Source of the DNA: Alkaliphilus metalliredigens QYMF
GTDB lineage: Bacteria; Bacillota; Clostridia; Peptostreptococcales; Natronincolaceae
Assembly (NCBI RefSeq): GCF_000016985.1
Contig: NC_009633.1
Coordinates: 4,011,539-4,075,538 of the forward strand
DNA length: 64,000 nucleotides
Direction of reading: 5' to 3'
In this document: in pieces, positions 7,503 through 17,366 of the stretch
Position numbering within the stretch: the stretch's first letter is position 1
How the letters are laid out: each line of letters opens with the position of its first letter
The notes under the pieces: model-generated
Databases searched by the model: none
Told to the model about the DNA's origin: nothing
What the model saw: the letters and a program-made list of their open reading frames with translations, nothing else
Program-made: the position numbers and the translations under genes

Positions 7503-8818
7503 TTAAGTAATATTTACAAAATCTGAGGCTAAAAAAGCAAAAGAAATCTCCATTTTTGCTGACGGCATACCTTTTGTCAGAAAATACGTCATACCTAACC
7601 CCCTCTTTATTGTTCCAAAGGGATGTTCTACGATCATTTGTCTTTGTTTATAAAGCTCTTTGTTTTCTGCTGTTCTTTGGTCTACCCTATCTAAAAAATC
7701 TTGATCTATCGATCTCCTTACCCGTCTACCTCTTTTATCCTTTGTGCATTTATCCTTAAAGTCACATTTCCCACATGCAGCAAAGTTTTGGTATACTATT
7801 TTTTTTGTATTTTCATCAATCGGCTTTTGCCTTCTAAAATAAAGTTTTTCTCCTATAGGACATATGTACATATTCTCTTCTTTATCGTATTTAAATTTAT
7901 CTAGATAAAAATCAGATTCTCCTGTAGCGTTTGAAAAGATTTGTTTGAAACATAGGTTGTAAGATCCTGTTCTTCGCATTTTTTAAAATCCTCGGCATTA
8001 TAATAACCTTTATCTGCTAGGGCTTTAAGTTTTTCTACTTCAAATATTTCCTTTGCACTTGTAGTCATTTTACTTAACATCCCATGATCCGTTGGATTAT
8101 TTATGACATCACAGTCTACGACTAATTTATACTTGCTGTCTACTATGGTTTGGACATTATAGCATACATCAATTCCGTTATTGTTTACAGCCATTAGCCT
8201 TGACTCCGGGTCTATTGTTGATATTTCTTTTGTATCGCCTTTTTCTATTTCTTTTTTATACGCTTCATATCTTGTTTTCCGCTCTTTGAGCTCTTTAATC
8301 TTTGATTGAATTTCTTCTTTCGTTGGCTTTGCGGTACTCAGTTCTGTGTTATCATTTTTTTCTATTTCTATCATATATTTTTCTATTTTCTCTTCTAGGT
8401 ATTTAATTTTTCGATTTAAATTTTTTGTGCTAAAGTTATTTTTCTTAGAATTACAGGCCCTGAATTTAGAGCCATCTACCGCCACTATTTCTTTACCAAA
8501 AAGGTCCCACTCATTTAATAGACTGACAAAGTATTTGAATATTAGCTCTATATTTGTTTGCGTTGCTTTTTCTAACTTTCTTGATGAAGTAATTTTGTTC
8601 ATATAGCCATAAATATACAGTTTAAGCAGGTATTTGGGGTTATATCCAGGCCTTCCTTTCTTTTGGGGCACTGCATTTTTAAATCCTAATTCAACTATAT
8701 CTAGTGTGTCAACGAAAGCATCTATCATCCTTACAGGATTATCTTCCGTAATGTAGTCATCTATATATTCTGGAAAAACAATCTTGCTTTTTCTATGAAT
8801 ATCTTCTATATATCTCAT
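7503..8818 (-). pseudogene. IS1182-family transposase with frameshift and internal deletion
   Basis: ATG 8818 after GGAGGGTGATATT begins an IS1182-type DDE transposase: the N-terminal DUF772-like region, the VAVDGSKFRACNSKKNN catalytic Asp block, a coiled segment, and the C-terminal zinc-ribbon-like block and GTIKRGLGMTYFL end. Two defects are visible. After NIEL the usual PDFKTIADFRKDN segment (about 24 residues) is missing in frame. At 7941-7948 one base is lost (TCAAACAA where TCA AAA CAA is expected), splitting the frame into a part ending at 7901 and a part running to 7503. The element is therefore inactive. Confidence 0.85.
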
Positions 8819-8943
8819 AATATCACCCTCCATACTACTATTATGGGCGATTTTATGCATGCTATATCAAGATTGTCTTATCCAATTGTTGGATTTTTGG
8901 CGCGCTCTGACGGTTCTTATGGTTGGTTTATGTCTCTTACCAC

Positions 8944-9210
8944 CTATAATTTCATAACTATACTTCTTCCTACACCTGTAAGCTTAGCTATTTGTCTTGT
9001 CGATAGACCTCTATTTTTTAGTTCTATTAAGTTCTTATCTCTAACATCTTTATCAGGGTTTTGAATGTCTATAGATTGATCTACATTACATAAATCCTTA
9101 ATTATTGATATCGCTTCACTATCTCTAATTTTCCTTGTTTCATAAATATCTAAGAAATCTTCATTACTATATTCTTTGTGGTATCTTCTTGAGTTCCTAA
9201 GAATGCTCAA
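8944..9210 (-). pseudogene. C-terminal fragment of a REP-associated tyrosine transposase (RAYT)
   Basis: The 3' end reads NRGLSTRQIAKLTGVGRSIV, the helix-turn-helix tail found on clostridial RAYT (TnpA-REP) proteins; the window's main RAYT ends similarly (RQLARILGVSQTLIS). The catalytic HUH domain is absent. The upstream end is fused to the tail of an AraC-like gene at 9207. A degenerate CTGACGGTTCTT block near 8908 may be its REP partner. Confidence 0.65.
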
Positions 9211-9932
9211 ATTTCAGATTCCTCCATTGGAATGGGAATAACCCATATTTCCATATAAGCGACGTCCGGTGTAACCTTATAATATTTTTCCGCTAAAAAA
9301 GGTCGTGTTGTCAGTTTTCGATTTGCCAGCCACGTTCCAAAGAGGTAATTTATAGCTTTACCTAGCGCAGAAGTGGTAAGCTCGTCAAAGCTCTTTGCTT
9401 CAAAACAGCATACCACATACTCGGATGCAGGCAGCTCCCATGTAATGAACTCCTCATTGATTGATGTGTTCGGCTTCGCAGCACCACCAACAAAATAAGT
9501 AAATGTTCCGTCTACTGCCTCTCCCATTATAGACGCACCTAACTCTATACCGTCTCGCAGTAAGCAAAGAATATCCGATTTACGGCTGTGGAATGAATCC
9601 CATAACTGGCCGGGCACGTCGATGCCAGTCACCTCGCCAACGGGCACTTGAGATATAGGGACTTGAGCCGAAAGACCGACATAGGATTCAACCGTATCCA
9701 GTTTCCTGCGCGTGATTTCCAGAACTATGCTGTCGCTAATCAGTGGTACATCTTCATCAATCATCGTGTAATTTAGCAGTAACTCCGGCTTCAAATTCTG
9801 GTTAAGGCGAACGGGATCAGTACGGAATTTTTCCGGCGTTATCCCATACGCATCTTTAAATGCGCGGGTAAAAGTTTCGTGTGAGGAAAACCCAAAGTCC
9901 AAAGCAGCGTCAATAATCCGCTTGACCTCCAA
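9207..9932 (-). pseudogene. 5'-truncated AraC regulator with GyrI-like effector domain
   Basis: The frame starts within the second AraC helix-turn-helix (VKRIIDAALDFGFSSHETF, then the signature FTRAFKDAYGITPEKFR). It continues through a complete ligand-binding GyrI-like domain of about 170 residues ending MEIWVIPIPMEESEI. The first 50-60 residues, including the first HTH, are missing and there is no proper start. G+C content is clearly above the surroundings, suggesting acquisition. A family member would activate genes in response to an amphipathic ligand; this copy cannot bind DNA normally. Confidence 0.72.
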
Positions 9933-10262
9933 TGCCCTTTTTATTAGAAACCTTAGTTATCTTCTCATAGCAATCAATATGCTCGATCATTAAATTCACT
10001 TTTTCTGGTTACGATAAGACTATACACTTTATATCCCTAATAGCTCATCTACTCGTTCTCCATCAACAAATCAACTTATGAAAGTAAAGATATGTGCTAT
10101 ATTTCTTGATTTCCTACTGGAGTTTGCCAGCCTGAGAAACCAACTTTTATCTCATCAAGTTTAGTATCAATATCATCCGTGGCTCTGTGTTATCATGTTT
10201 GAATTAATGTTGCATTTGATTTTCTAATTTAAGAAAATATTGTATCGAATCAGTAAATAAAG
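9933..10262. other. gene-free stretch
   Basis: No complete ORF with a start signal is visible. A short minus-strand coding-like scrap (NLMIEHIDCYEKITK, about 9950-10000) could be the tail of a lost regulator gene. No repeat or hairpin stands out. Confidence 0.25.
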
Positions 10263-10315
10263 TTGACATTTGATATTAATCATGTTACTGTGTATTCAAA
10301 TTTGAATATACAAAT
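10263..10315 (+). promoter_or_regulatory. padR-thioesterase promoter with operator dyads
   Basis: -35 TTGACA (10263-10268), 17-bp spacer, -10 TACTGT (10286-10291). It is followed at once by the perfect dyad ATTCAAATTTGAAT (about 10294-10308) and a second copy of the half-sites, CAAATTTGAATAC, about 17 bp later. The repressor is presumably the PadR protein encoded next. Confidence 0.68.
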
Positions 10316-10345
10316 TTGAATACATTTGTTAAAGGAGGAACTAAC

Positions 10346-10939
10346 TTGATACAATTAATGTTACTAGGTTTATTACAACAAAGAGATTTAACTGGTTATG
10401 AAATAGTACAATATTTAAATTTGAGTCAAGCAGAAAGCTGGTCAGGCATTAAAGTAGGCTCAATCTATTATGCTCTCAAAACAATGGAAGAAAAGAAACT
10501 AGTAAAAGTTAAATCTATTGAAAATGTTGGAAATCGCTCACGAACAATTTATTCAATTACTCAAAAAGGAGATCACTATTTTAAAATAAAACTAGAAGAT
10601 ACTCTCAGTGAAGTTGATCTTAATTTTCCTAATTCTTTATATACTGCTGTAACTTTTTTGGGAGAACTACCCTACGAAAAAGCAATAAAAGCTATTGATG
10701 CTCACATTAGCCATCTGGAAAAAGAGTTGAGAAATTGGAAAACTGCTGAGAAAGCAAAAGAAAAAGTGCAACCCAAAACATTACCAAATTATATGAAGGC
10801 TCTACTTAAAAATGGATGTGCCCATATAGAAGCAAACATAGAATTTTTAAAAGAGGTGAGGGAGTTATTGTCTAAAGAATCATTTGAAGTTCATTTACCT
10901 CCATTAAATAAAAAAGGAGAAATTAGTGATGAATCCTAA
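10346..10939 (+). CDS. PadR family transcriptional regulator
   Basis: About 197 residues. The winged-helix N-terminus MIQLMLLGLLQQRDLTGYE and the SGIKVGSIYYALKTMEEK recognition region are PadR hallmarks; the C-terminal half is a charged coiled dimerisation domain. AAAGGAGG supports the TTG start at 10346 rather than the in-frame TTG at 10316. The gene overlaps the downstream thioesterase ATG by 11 nt, so the two form an operon. It is only distantly similar to the PadR at 5154 but has the same genetic arrangement: regulator plus hydrolase with palindromic operators. Confidence 0.85.
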   Translation: MIQLMLLGLLQQRDLTGYEIVQYLNLSQAESWSGIKVGSIYYALKTMEEKKLVKVKSIENVGNRSRTIYSITQKGDHYFKIKLEDTLSEVDLNFPNSLYTAVTFLGELPYEKAIKAIDAHISHLEKELRNWKTAEKAKEKVQPKTLPNYMKALLKNGCAHIEANIEFLKEVRELLSKESFEVHLPPLNKKGEISDES

Positions 10940-11258
10940 AATAGTTTTATCGTCAACTAGTCAACTAATTGACCAAAGTTTAAAACTTCAAATTACTGGA
11001 TTAAAATCTAACCAACAGGTAACGATACAAGCAGAAATGCAAGACGATGTAAAAAGAACATGGCATTCCTTTGCAAGCTTCATAGCTAATCACGAAGGAA
11101 AGATTGATTTAGATAAAACAGCACCTAAAGAAGGCTCTTTCACTAACTGTGATCCTAATGGTCTGCTATGGTCTATGCAGATAAAGGACAGTAACACTCA
11201 TTTTCCTCCTTGTAAAAATGAACCATCAATCTAATAAGATGAGGTTTTACTTGTTAAT
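10929..11258 (+). pseudogene. acyl-CoA thioesterase/BAAT-family gene, 5' part (split by IS)
   Basis: ATG 10929 with an upstream AAAGGAG begins the N-terminal immunoglobulin-like domain of the acyl-CoA thioesterase / bile acid-CoA:amino acid N-acyltransferase family (KLQITGLKSNQQVTIQAEMQ, then DPNGLLWSM). The frame stops at 11234, shortly before the IS4 insertion at 11259. Removing the IS and one 10-bp duplication brings in the downstream part, but in another frame (KMRFYLLIEDEVKD). A separate one-base frameshift must therefore exist around 11205-11235. Confidence 0.78.
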
Positions 11259-12746
11259 CATAGGCGTTAACTTAACCCATGTTATTCCAAGGTAAAAATT
11301 ACATTTGAAAAAAAGCATGAAAAATGGGAATCTCAAAGTGACCATCACATCACAAAGGAGAGATTCCCATGAAGATATCTTCATCACTTATTATACAATT
11401 TATTCGGTTGTTTGATAACAATAAAATTATGGAAATTGCCATAGGCACAGGTTTATTGAAGCGTCAAAAGGGCATGTTGCCTGATACAATTCTTAAGGTT
11501 TTCACATTCGGGTTGCTAAATATAGCAAACCCCTCATTAAACCAAATTGCATCTAAATGCCAAGCATTTCAACCAGGCTTAACAATCTCCAAAGAAGCAG
11601 TGTATAAAAGACTGAAAAAATCTTCTTTATTTTTACAGGAAACATTTAAACATATGATGCAAAAATCTATGAATAGTGTAATCCCTGTAAAAACTGCCGC
11701 TATTCTTGAGCAGTTTAAGGATGTAAAGATATGTGATAGTACCAAAATTACTTTGCCGGATAAGCTGGTGGCTCTGTACCCCGGATTAGGTGGACGCAAT
11801 GCTAAATCTTCTTTAAAAGTCCAAGGCATTTATAGTTTGATTCCTGCTAGATTTTCAAGCCTTGAAATAACAAAGGCTCCTGGCGCTGATACTACCTATA
11901 ACGATAAGTTACTTGCCATGGTTAATCCAGGTGAATTGCTAATAACAGACCTAGGATATTTTAGCAAAGCATTTTTTGAAAAACTATCAACAAAAGGTAG
12001 TTACTATCTCACTAGAATCAAGAAAAACTCTATTGTTTACGTAGAAAAGTCAGGACAACTAACTAAGGTGGATTTGACTGATTTACTAAAGGGTACTGTG
12101 GTTGATACAGAAGTTTTTCTGGGAATAGCCCATAAAAAACAACTTAAATGTCGTTTTGTAGCCATTCGCCTGCCAGAAAAAGTGGTGAATCAACGTAGAC
12201 GCAAGGCTAACCAACAGGCTAAAGCCCAAGGCAAACAACTTAGTGCGAAAGAAACTGAATTGCTGGCATGGAATATTATTGTTACAAATGTTACAAAAGA
12301 TAAGTTATCTCCTGAAGCTGCTTGTGATTTATATAGAGCAAGATGGCAAATTGAACTCGTATTTAAATCATTAAAAAGCTATTTAAATATTGATAAAATA
12401 GGCTCTTGTGGTAAATACCAGCTAGAGTGTTTGATATATGGGCGCTTAATAGCAGTAGTTGCCATGTTTTCTTTATACAATGTTCTATATATACCAGCAA
12501 ATCAACATTTCACAAGAAGTTTAAGTATGTTGCGATTTGTAAGTATTTTTGCAATTCATGCTAATGAGATAGCCCTAAAGCTTCAATTAACAATACCAAA
12601 TATTCATTTTCTTGAAAGACTTTTCAAGAAAATGAGTAAAAAAAGTTTGCATGATAAGCGTCAGAGAAAAACAACGTTTGAAATACTACAGGAATACTTT
12701 TTTCTCGAAATTAATTTCCAAAATATTGCTTAGGTTAACGCCTATG
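11259..12746 (+). mobile_element. IS4-family insertion sequence, complete copy 1
   Basis: A 1488-bp element with terminal inverted repeats CATAGGCGTTAACTTAA (left) and the complement of CATAGGCGTTAACCTAA (right). It is flanked by the 10-bp direct duplication ACTTGTTAAT (11249-11258 and 12747-12756), which proves a transposition event. It interrupts the thioesterase gene. A second copy lies at 37212-38674. Confidence 0.93.
11369..12733 (+). CDS. IS4-family DDE transposase
   Basis: A 454-residue transposase catalysing cut-and-paste movement of its element. Catalytic blocks visible: first Asp in VKICDSTKITLP, second Asp in LLITDLGYFSK, and the IS4 YREK signature YRARWQIELVFKSLKSYL containing the catalytic Glu. 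Start ATG 11369 follows AAAGGAGAG. The frame is full length and undamaged, so this copy could be active and could also mobilise the defective copy at 37.2 kb. Confidence 0.92.
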   Translation: MKISSSLIIQFIRLFDNNKIMEIAIGTGLLKRQKGMLPDTILKVFTFGLLNIANPSLNQIASKCQAFQPGLTISKEAVYKRLKKSSLFLQETFKHMMQKSMNSVIPVKTAAILEQFKDVKICDSTKITLPDKLVALYPGLGGRNAKSSLKVQGIYSLIPARFSSLEITKAPGADTTYNDKLLAMVNPGELLITDLGYFSKAFFEKLSTKGSYYLTRIKKNSIVYVEKSGQLTKVDLTDLLKGTVVDTEVFLGIAHKKQLKCRFVAIRLPEKVVNQRRRKANQQAKAQGKQLSAKETELLAWNIIVTNVTKDKLSPEAACDLYRARWQIELVFKSLKSYLNIDKIGSCGKYQLECLIYGRLIAVVAMFSLYNVLYIPANQHFTRSLSMLRFVSIFAIHANEIALKLQLTIPNIHFLERLFKKMSKKSLHDKRQRKTTFEILQEYFFLEINFQNIA

Positions 12747-13675
12747 ACTTGTTAATAGAAGATGAAGTAAAGGATACAAAAGAAATACAGATTAACTTTA
12801 CTAACTCTGATACTGAACAAATCATTGTTGAAAATCCAATAGTAGGAAAACTCTTTAAACCTAAAGAAAAAAATAATCTACCAGCTATAATCATTGTTGG
12901 AGGCTCTACCGGAGGACTCTTTTGGACAGAACAAATGGCTGCTCTACTTAGTACAAAAGGATATGCAACTCTTGCCTTAAATTACTTTGATGTACAAAAT
13001 CACAATCTACCAAGTGAGCTTATTGAAATTCAAATAGAATACTTTAAAAAGGCACTTGACTGGCTTAAAGCCAAACCTGGAGTTGACAAGAATAATATAA
13101 GTATGATAGGAATTTCTAAAGGTAGTGAACTATCATTATTATTCGGTTCATATTTTCCCAAAAGTTTAACTTCCATAATTACTTATGTTCCTTCTTCCCA
13201 CGTGTTTGAAGGAATTTCAATGAGAGAACATCAAGTAAAGTCCTCGTGGACTTATAAAAACCACCCAATAGACTTCATACAATACCCAATAGATTCAAAA
13301 TTTTCAAAGGATATGAATCCAATCGACATACGTAAAATTCATGATACGGCATTAAATACAGCTACTTCTAAGCAATTAGAGAGTGCTCGTATCCCGATTG
13401 AAAATATAAAATGTCCTATTCTTATGATCTCTGGAGAAAAAGATTCTACTTGGCCATCCTCAAAAATGTGTAAAGATATGATGCAAACCTTAAAAGAACA
13501 AAATAATCATTATCAATCAAAACACCTTGATTTTAACAATATGGGGCACGCTTTTTTTCTCCCTAATCTACCACCTATGATAGATCATCCCTCAATTTCA
13601 GCGTATAATGCTGCAAATGCTAACAAAAACGCTTGGGAGGCAACACTGAATTTTTTGGCTGAACATTTCAATTAA
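12747..13675 (+). pseudogene. acyl-CoA thioesterase/BAAT-family gene, 3' part
   Basis: About 305 residues forming the alpha/beta-hydrolase half of the BAAT family: oxyanion region IIVGGSTGGLFW, nucleophile elbow MIGISKGSEL (Ser), acid loop ISGEKDSTWPSSKM (Asp) and catalytic NMGHAFFLP (His). All three triad residues are present, so the domain was functional before IS insertion. It would hydrolyse or transfer an acyl group from a CoA thioester; the substrate is unknown. A fortuitous TTG start (12749) exists inside the target duplication, but no ribosome-binding site precedes it. Confidence 0.82.
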
Positions 13676-13715
13676 ATAGTTCATCACCTACCTTATTGAA
13701 ATCCCCACTAAACTA

Positions 13716-13770
13716 AGAACAACCCTTAAAAAATACTGAAAATTCAATATTCTCAAGGGTTTTGTTCTTT
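13716..13770 (+). terminator. terminator of the thioesterase operon
   Basis: Long imperfect stem (AAGAACAACCCTT at the left, AAGGGTTTTGTTCTT at the right) with a T-rich tail, 45 bp after the stop codon. Confidence 0.65.
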
Positions 13771-13884
13771 TTATTTCTCTTGTAGTACAACTGTCTCGGC
13801 AATCGATTCTTCTCCAATCAATCTCGGTTTTTTTGAAAATCTTTCATGAAACGTACATCTACTTACTTTATAAGCACTGTTACG

Positions 13885-13935
13885 ACTTCCACATGTGTTT
13901 CGATAGAATGATGATATTATCTTGCTAAGTAAGAA
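13885..13935 (+). repeat. dispersed intergenic repeat, copy C
   Basis: CGACTTCCACATGTGTTTCG then ATAGAATGATGATATTAT matches the blocks at 5035 and 20650. The 390-bp gap 13676-14066 holds only this repeat and the terminator. Confidence 0.45.
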
Positions 13936-14066
13936 AGGGGTCCCCCTGTGTCAATTTACACAAAGGAATCCCATAATACATATACAGGTGACCGTGATCT
14001 TCCAGACTCCAGATGTGTTTTACTATTTCACTATATTTACTTTTCATGGCAACCTACCTTTCTTCG

Positions 14067-14888
14067 TTATAATCCTTTAATCAAAAGCCTGGTTTGATTA
14101 AATTCCTTATAGCCATTCTTTTCATAAAAGCTAAACAAATCATTGTTTTTATATTTTTCAGGATAACTTGGAGTATTTTTTTCGCTCTCAATCATTTCAT
14201 TGATTCCTTCTTTGCTATAATTTCTTGGCAAAGATATTATTTTGTTTTTACTCATTTGAAAAGCAGCACTTTCACCACCATAATATTCGTTCATTTTATA
14301 AGCTGTTTGTTTCATCAAAGCTTCTTCATATGGCGTAAGTATCTTTTCACTACAGCGTGTTGGAACAGGATAATATGCAATGTCATCAATTTCTATTCCC
14401 TTATGATAATTTAACAAGCAAGGGAGCTCTTGTAATACTTTACTGCCGAACCCATTATTTCGATACTGCTCATCAATTTCCAACTCATCAATATAAAACA
14501 AAGAAGCAGAGAACATCATCGATTCATTTTCTTCATAATAGTCTTGTATAATTGAGGCTACAAATTCCAAATCTGCTGATGCAGCATCACATACATCAAC
14601 AGGATCCTCTCCTTCTTCTAAAATTTCTTCAAATGGAATATAATATCCCGTTAGCCTTCCGATATTGTTGAATTTTGAGGTATCTCCCCCGTGATATGCT
14701 TCTTCTAAAGCCTCATCTAAAATAACTGGCACGCCATATATATTAAGATAAACAAAATGTAAAAATCTAGAATCAGGTTCCATTTCGTCAAGCCAATCAG
14801 CAATATCAGAATTCATTTCAAGATTATACACATTTTTCTGCTCAATAAACTCTATCATAAGTTTGTCAAAGATTAATTTCTTCTTCAC
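14067..14888 (-). CDS. GNAT-like acetyltransferase, function unknown
   Basis: About 273 residues. The middle contains a GNAT-like motif A, ELEIDEQYRNNGFGSKVLQE, where the Gly-rich loop would hold acetyl-CoA, and the end (LFSFYEKNGYKEFNQTRLL) resembles the GNAT C-terminal strand. The N-terminal half is acidic and unrecognised. GAGGAGGT eight bases upstream selects GTG 14888; the longer frame from TTG 14927 lacks a signal. The gene is monocistronic. The acceptor substrate cannot be inferred. Confidence 0.6.
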   Translation of the reverse strand: MKKKLIFDKLMIEFIEQKNVYNLEMNSDIADWLDEMEPDSRFLHFVYLNIYGVPVILDEALEEAYHGGDTSKFNNIGRLTGYYIPFEEILEEGEDPVDVCDAASADLEFVASIIQDYYEENESMMFSASLFYIDELEIDEQYRNNGFGSKVLQELPCLLNYHKGIEIDDIAYYPVPTRCSEKILTPYEEALMKQTAYKMNEYYGGESAAFQMSKNKIISLPRNYSKEGINEMIESEKNTPSYPEKYKNNDLFSFYEKNGYKEFNQTRLLIKGL

Positions 14889-15017
14889 TGTTGCTACCTC
14901 CTCTTGAAATTGGTCAACACCGGGCAAATGTAACCGATATATCTGTTACCAACCGGTCAGACTTGAATTATCCCCTTGTTCCTTCCCATCTTTTTATTAC
15001 TTCAGTCATTATAATCA

Positions 15018-15032
15018 CAGGGACGGTTCCTG
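15018..15032 (+). repeat. REP-like GGGACGGTTC block
   Basis: CAGGGACGGTTCCTG matches the REP-like sequence that flanks the RAYT gene at 53.4-54.3 kb. It stands alone between two genes. Confidence 0.5.
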
Positions 15033-15081
15033 AATTAGGATCAAAAAAGAGGTACAGTCTATTGACATCGATTGTCTTAAG

Positions 15082-15777
15082 TTAGATACGTATTCTTTCT
15101 ACATTACGATTCATAAGTTTACGTCCAATGTTCCTATAAATCCATTTTTTAAGCGGTGACAATTGTTGTTGATATTTTTCAAAGAACTCATCAGGTGAAT
15201 TGAATACACCGAAATCATCATTGATTCCCTCTTTTTGGATATAAGTATCGTTCCCATTCCAGTCTATTTGTGGATTTTGAAAATTGTCAGTAGCAGCACC
15301 ATATCCACAAAAACTGGCTTTACAATCAGAGAATTTTTCTTGGAGCTTTTTTAAATATTGGTTGTCTAAAATGAAACCCTCTATGTTATACCAATTCCCC
15401 TTATATTGAATTTCAACCCAACTGTGAATAATATTTTGGGGCGCAAGATAATAAATTAGCCCTGTCATAGCTCCTTTTTGCAATTTCTTGTCAATAGTAA
15501 AACCATGAATTCTGCAAGATATTCCAACTGCCCGCAGGAGTGCCATAAATAAAGTTCCCTTTGTATTACACTGCCCGTACCCATCCTTTAATACTTCCGA
15601 GGCTGAAATCGTATCATCTGTGTTATAACCGAATATGATTTCGTCACGTACAAAATTATAGATTTTTTCAATCTTTACAAAATCATCTTCAGTTTCCCAC
15701 TGTCTTTCCTTTACAAGTCTCTGTATTAAACTATGATTAAAGTTCAACATTTTAGTTTCTTGCAAATACTGATTCAT
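15082..15777 (-). CDS. transglutaminase-like cysteine peptidase-fold protein
   Basis: 231 residues, no signal peptide. The transglutaminase-superfamily core is present: catalytic Cys in GYGQCNTKGTLFMALLRAVG (near residue 70), His in NIIHSWVEI (near residue 118) and the WYNIEGFILD acid block. Such proteins act as peptidases or amidases on peptide or isopeptide bonds; the substrate is unknown. Start ATG 15777 follows AAAAGGAGGATTACACT. The AraC gene upstream on the same strand (48 bp away) may be its activator. Confidence 0.78.
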   Translation of the reverse strand: MNQYLQETKMLNFNHSLIQRLVKERQWETEDDFVKIEKIYNFVRDEIIFGYNTDDTISASEVLKDGYGQCNTKGTLFMALLRAVGISCRIHGFTIDKKLQKGAMTGLIYYLAPQNIIHSWVEIQYKGNWYNIEGFILDNQYLKKLQEKFSDCKASFCGYGAATDNFQNPQIDWNGNDTYIQKEGINDDFGVFNSPDEFFEKYQQQLSPLKKWIYRNIGRKLMNRNVERIRI

Positions 15778-15824
15778 AGTGTAATCCTCCTTTTCTATTT
15801 GATTACACTTTACCAGATTACAAG

Positions 15825-16577
15825 TCAGAAAACTTTCAAAAACTCGCTATCTCTAATTATATTCGTTGCGTTCATCCCAGTCATCAATTTATTAGTGTAT
15901 GCAAAATGTGATGGACTATCAAATCCAGCATTTAGGGCTGCAGTAGTGATATTTTCACCATTGAAAATTGAATCGTACGTTTTCTGCAGTTTGTGTAAGA
16001 CAATATAACTTTTAAGAGGAATACCAGTTTCTTCTTTAAACACATGTGCAAGACGGCTTTCAGATAGACCTATTTTTTTAGAAAAATATTTTATTTGATG
16101 AACTCCATCCTCATGTGCACAGTCTTTCAAAAGCCTCAACACTTTAATAACCCGGTCATCAAAACTTTTCGTAAGCTCATTAGAAAAATTGTACATCAGC
16201 CTCTGAACAAAAGAAAGATAAGCATCATAACTTTCTTGTGCTAGTGCATTATTAAAAGCTTGTTGCATGACGTCAGTTTTATCATGTGGTAAAACATAAA
16301 AGGGCTGATCTACTAACAAAACTTTAAGCATTCGCCCAAGCTCTGTCGTAGGATCAACTAGCATAGTGAAATTGGATTCACCATCTGATTTAAACGTATG
16401 CATTATATTTGTATTTACAATAATGGCACTGCATGGGATTAACTGGTTATTAACTTCAATACTTAATTCTTTTTGACTGCTGAGAAACATTTGCAACAGC
16501 CAGTGTCTATGGCAATCTGCTTCTATACGATCTGAAATTGCCATAAAATTTCTACCGTATTTAATGATATAGTTCAT
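15825..16577 (-). CDS. AraC family transcriptional regulator
   Basis: About 250 residues. It has an N-terminal cupin-like sensor region (HRHWLLQMFLSSQ... with His residues) and a C-terminal double helix-turn-helix (YFSKKIGLSESRLAHVFKEE, then NAGFDSPSHFAYTNK). AGGTGATGTA supports ATG 16577 (MNYIIKYGRN) over the longer frame from 16637. It likely senses a small ligand and controls the adjacent transglutaminase-like gene. Confidence 0.82.
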   Translation of the reverse strand: MNYIIKYGRNFMAISDRIEADCHRHWLLQMFLSSQKELSIEVNNQLIPCSAIIVNTNIMHTFKSDGESNFTMLVDPTTELGRMLKVLLVDQPFYVLPHDKTDVMQQAFNNALAQESYDAYLSFVQRLMYNFSNELTKSFDDRVIKVLRLLKDCAHEDGVHQIKYFSKKIGLSESRLAHVFKEETGIPLKSYIVLHKLQKTYDSIFNGENITTAALNAGFDSPSHFAYTNKLMTGMNATNIIRDSEFLKVF

Positions 16578-17366
16578 TACATCACCTACGTTTATAAAAT
16601 ATATATACTTGAACAAGTCTTCTGGATGACAGTTCATCCTACATCTATCTTAGCACAATCCTCCCTCGAAAATAAAAAAAGCCATTCTTACGGGTTTTAC
16701 AGTATTAGCCACAGCAAATCACAGGGACGGCAGACCGCGTAAAAAGTCCTTCCAAACCAATTGAGCATACATTATATGGGTAAATCCAAATATAGATACA
16801 CCACAACTAGAGTCGGCTCCAAGTGAATTCGCTTATTTGGGTTCGATATCATAAATTTATAAATTTTGAATAGGCTTTACAAGAGTAGATTTTTGAAGTT
16901 AGAATATTTTATTGAATTTTCAGACATAAGGTATAAAGAAGCTATAGTTCAACTTTTACAAAATAATGGGATAACCATGATAATTTTGAATATGTTGGAA
17001 ACTGTGATTCAGGGTGCCCGCGATGTGGTAATGGACTACCTATATTGAGTATACATAAAGGATACTTCGCATATGAATACAGTCTTTGCAACTGAATCAA
17101 TGATGAAAGTCAAGCCAGTCTGGGTCAAGAGCCTAGCTGGCTTATTTTTATGCCAACAAAACAATTTAATGCCAGAAAGGTTCCTTCAATTAATTATTTC
17201 AATATAGAGCATCACTAGTGTTCAATTAATGGATTTAAAATCCATTGACAATACTTAGTTTCCATTAACTTCATCATTTGCCTTAAATTTAGACATGAAA
17301 ATAGTCAGTAACCTTTGCTTTAATATAATTACACCACTAACCATATTTGCAAGGGGGTACTGACTA
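16578..17366. other. gene-poor stretch with a REP block and terminator
   Basis: A GGGACGGCAGACCGCG REP-like block lies at 16721-16740. A 60-codon frame at 16866-17048 has no ribosome-binding site and no recognisable content. A rho-independent terminator at 17112-17150 is listed separately. The last 100 bp carry the left end region of an IS4-type remnant. Confidence 0.4.
17112..17150 (+). terminator. rho-independent terminator, orphan
   Basis: AAGCCAG and CTGGCTT arms (17112-17118, 17137-17143) precede ATTTTTA. No intact gene feeds it now, so it may be a relic of a deleted gene. Confidence 0.55.

Noticed and set aside
16866-17048. 60-codon gene
   Set aside because: No ribosome-binding site, low-complexity content and no recognisable family.
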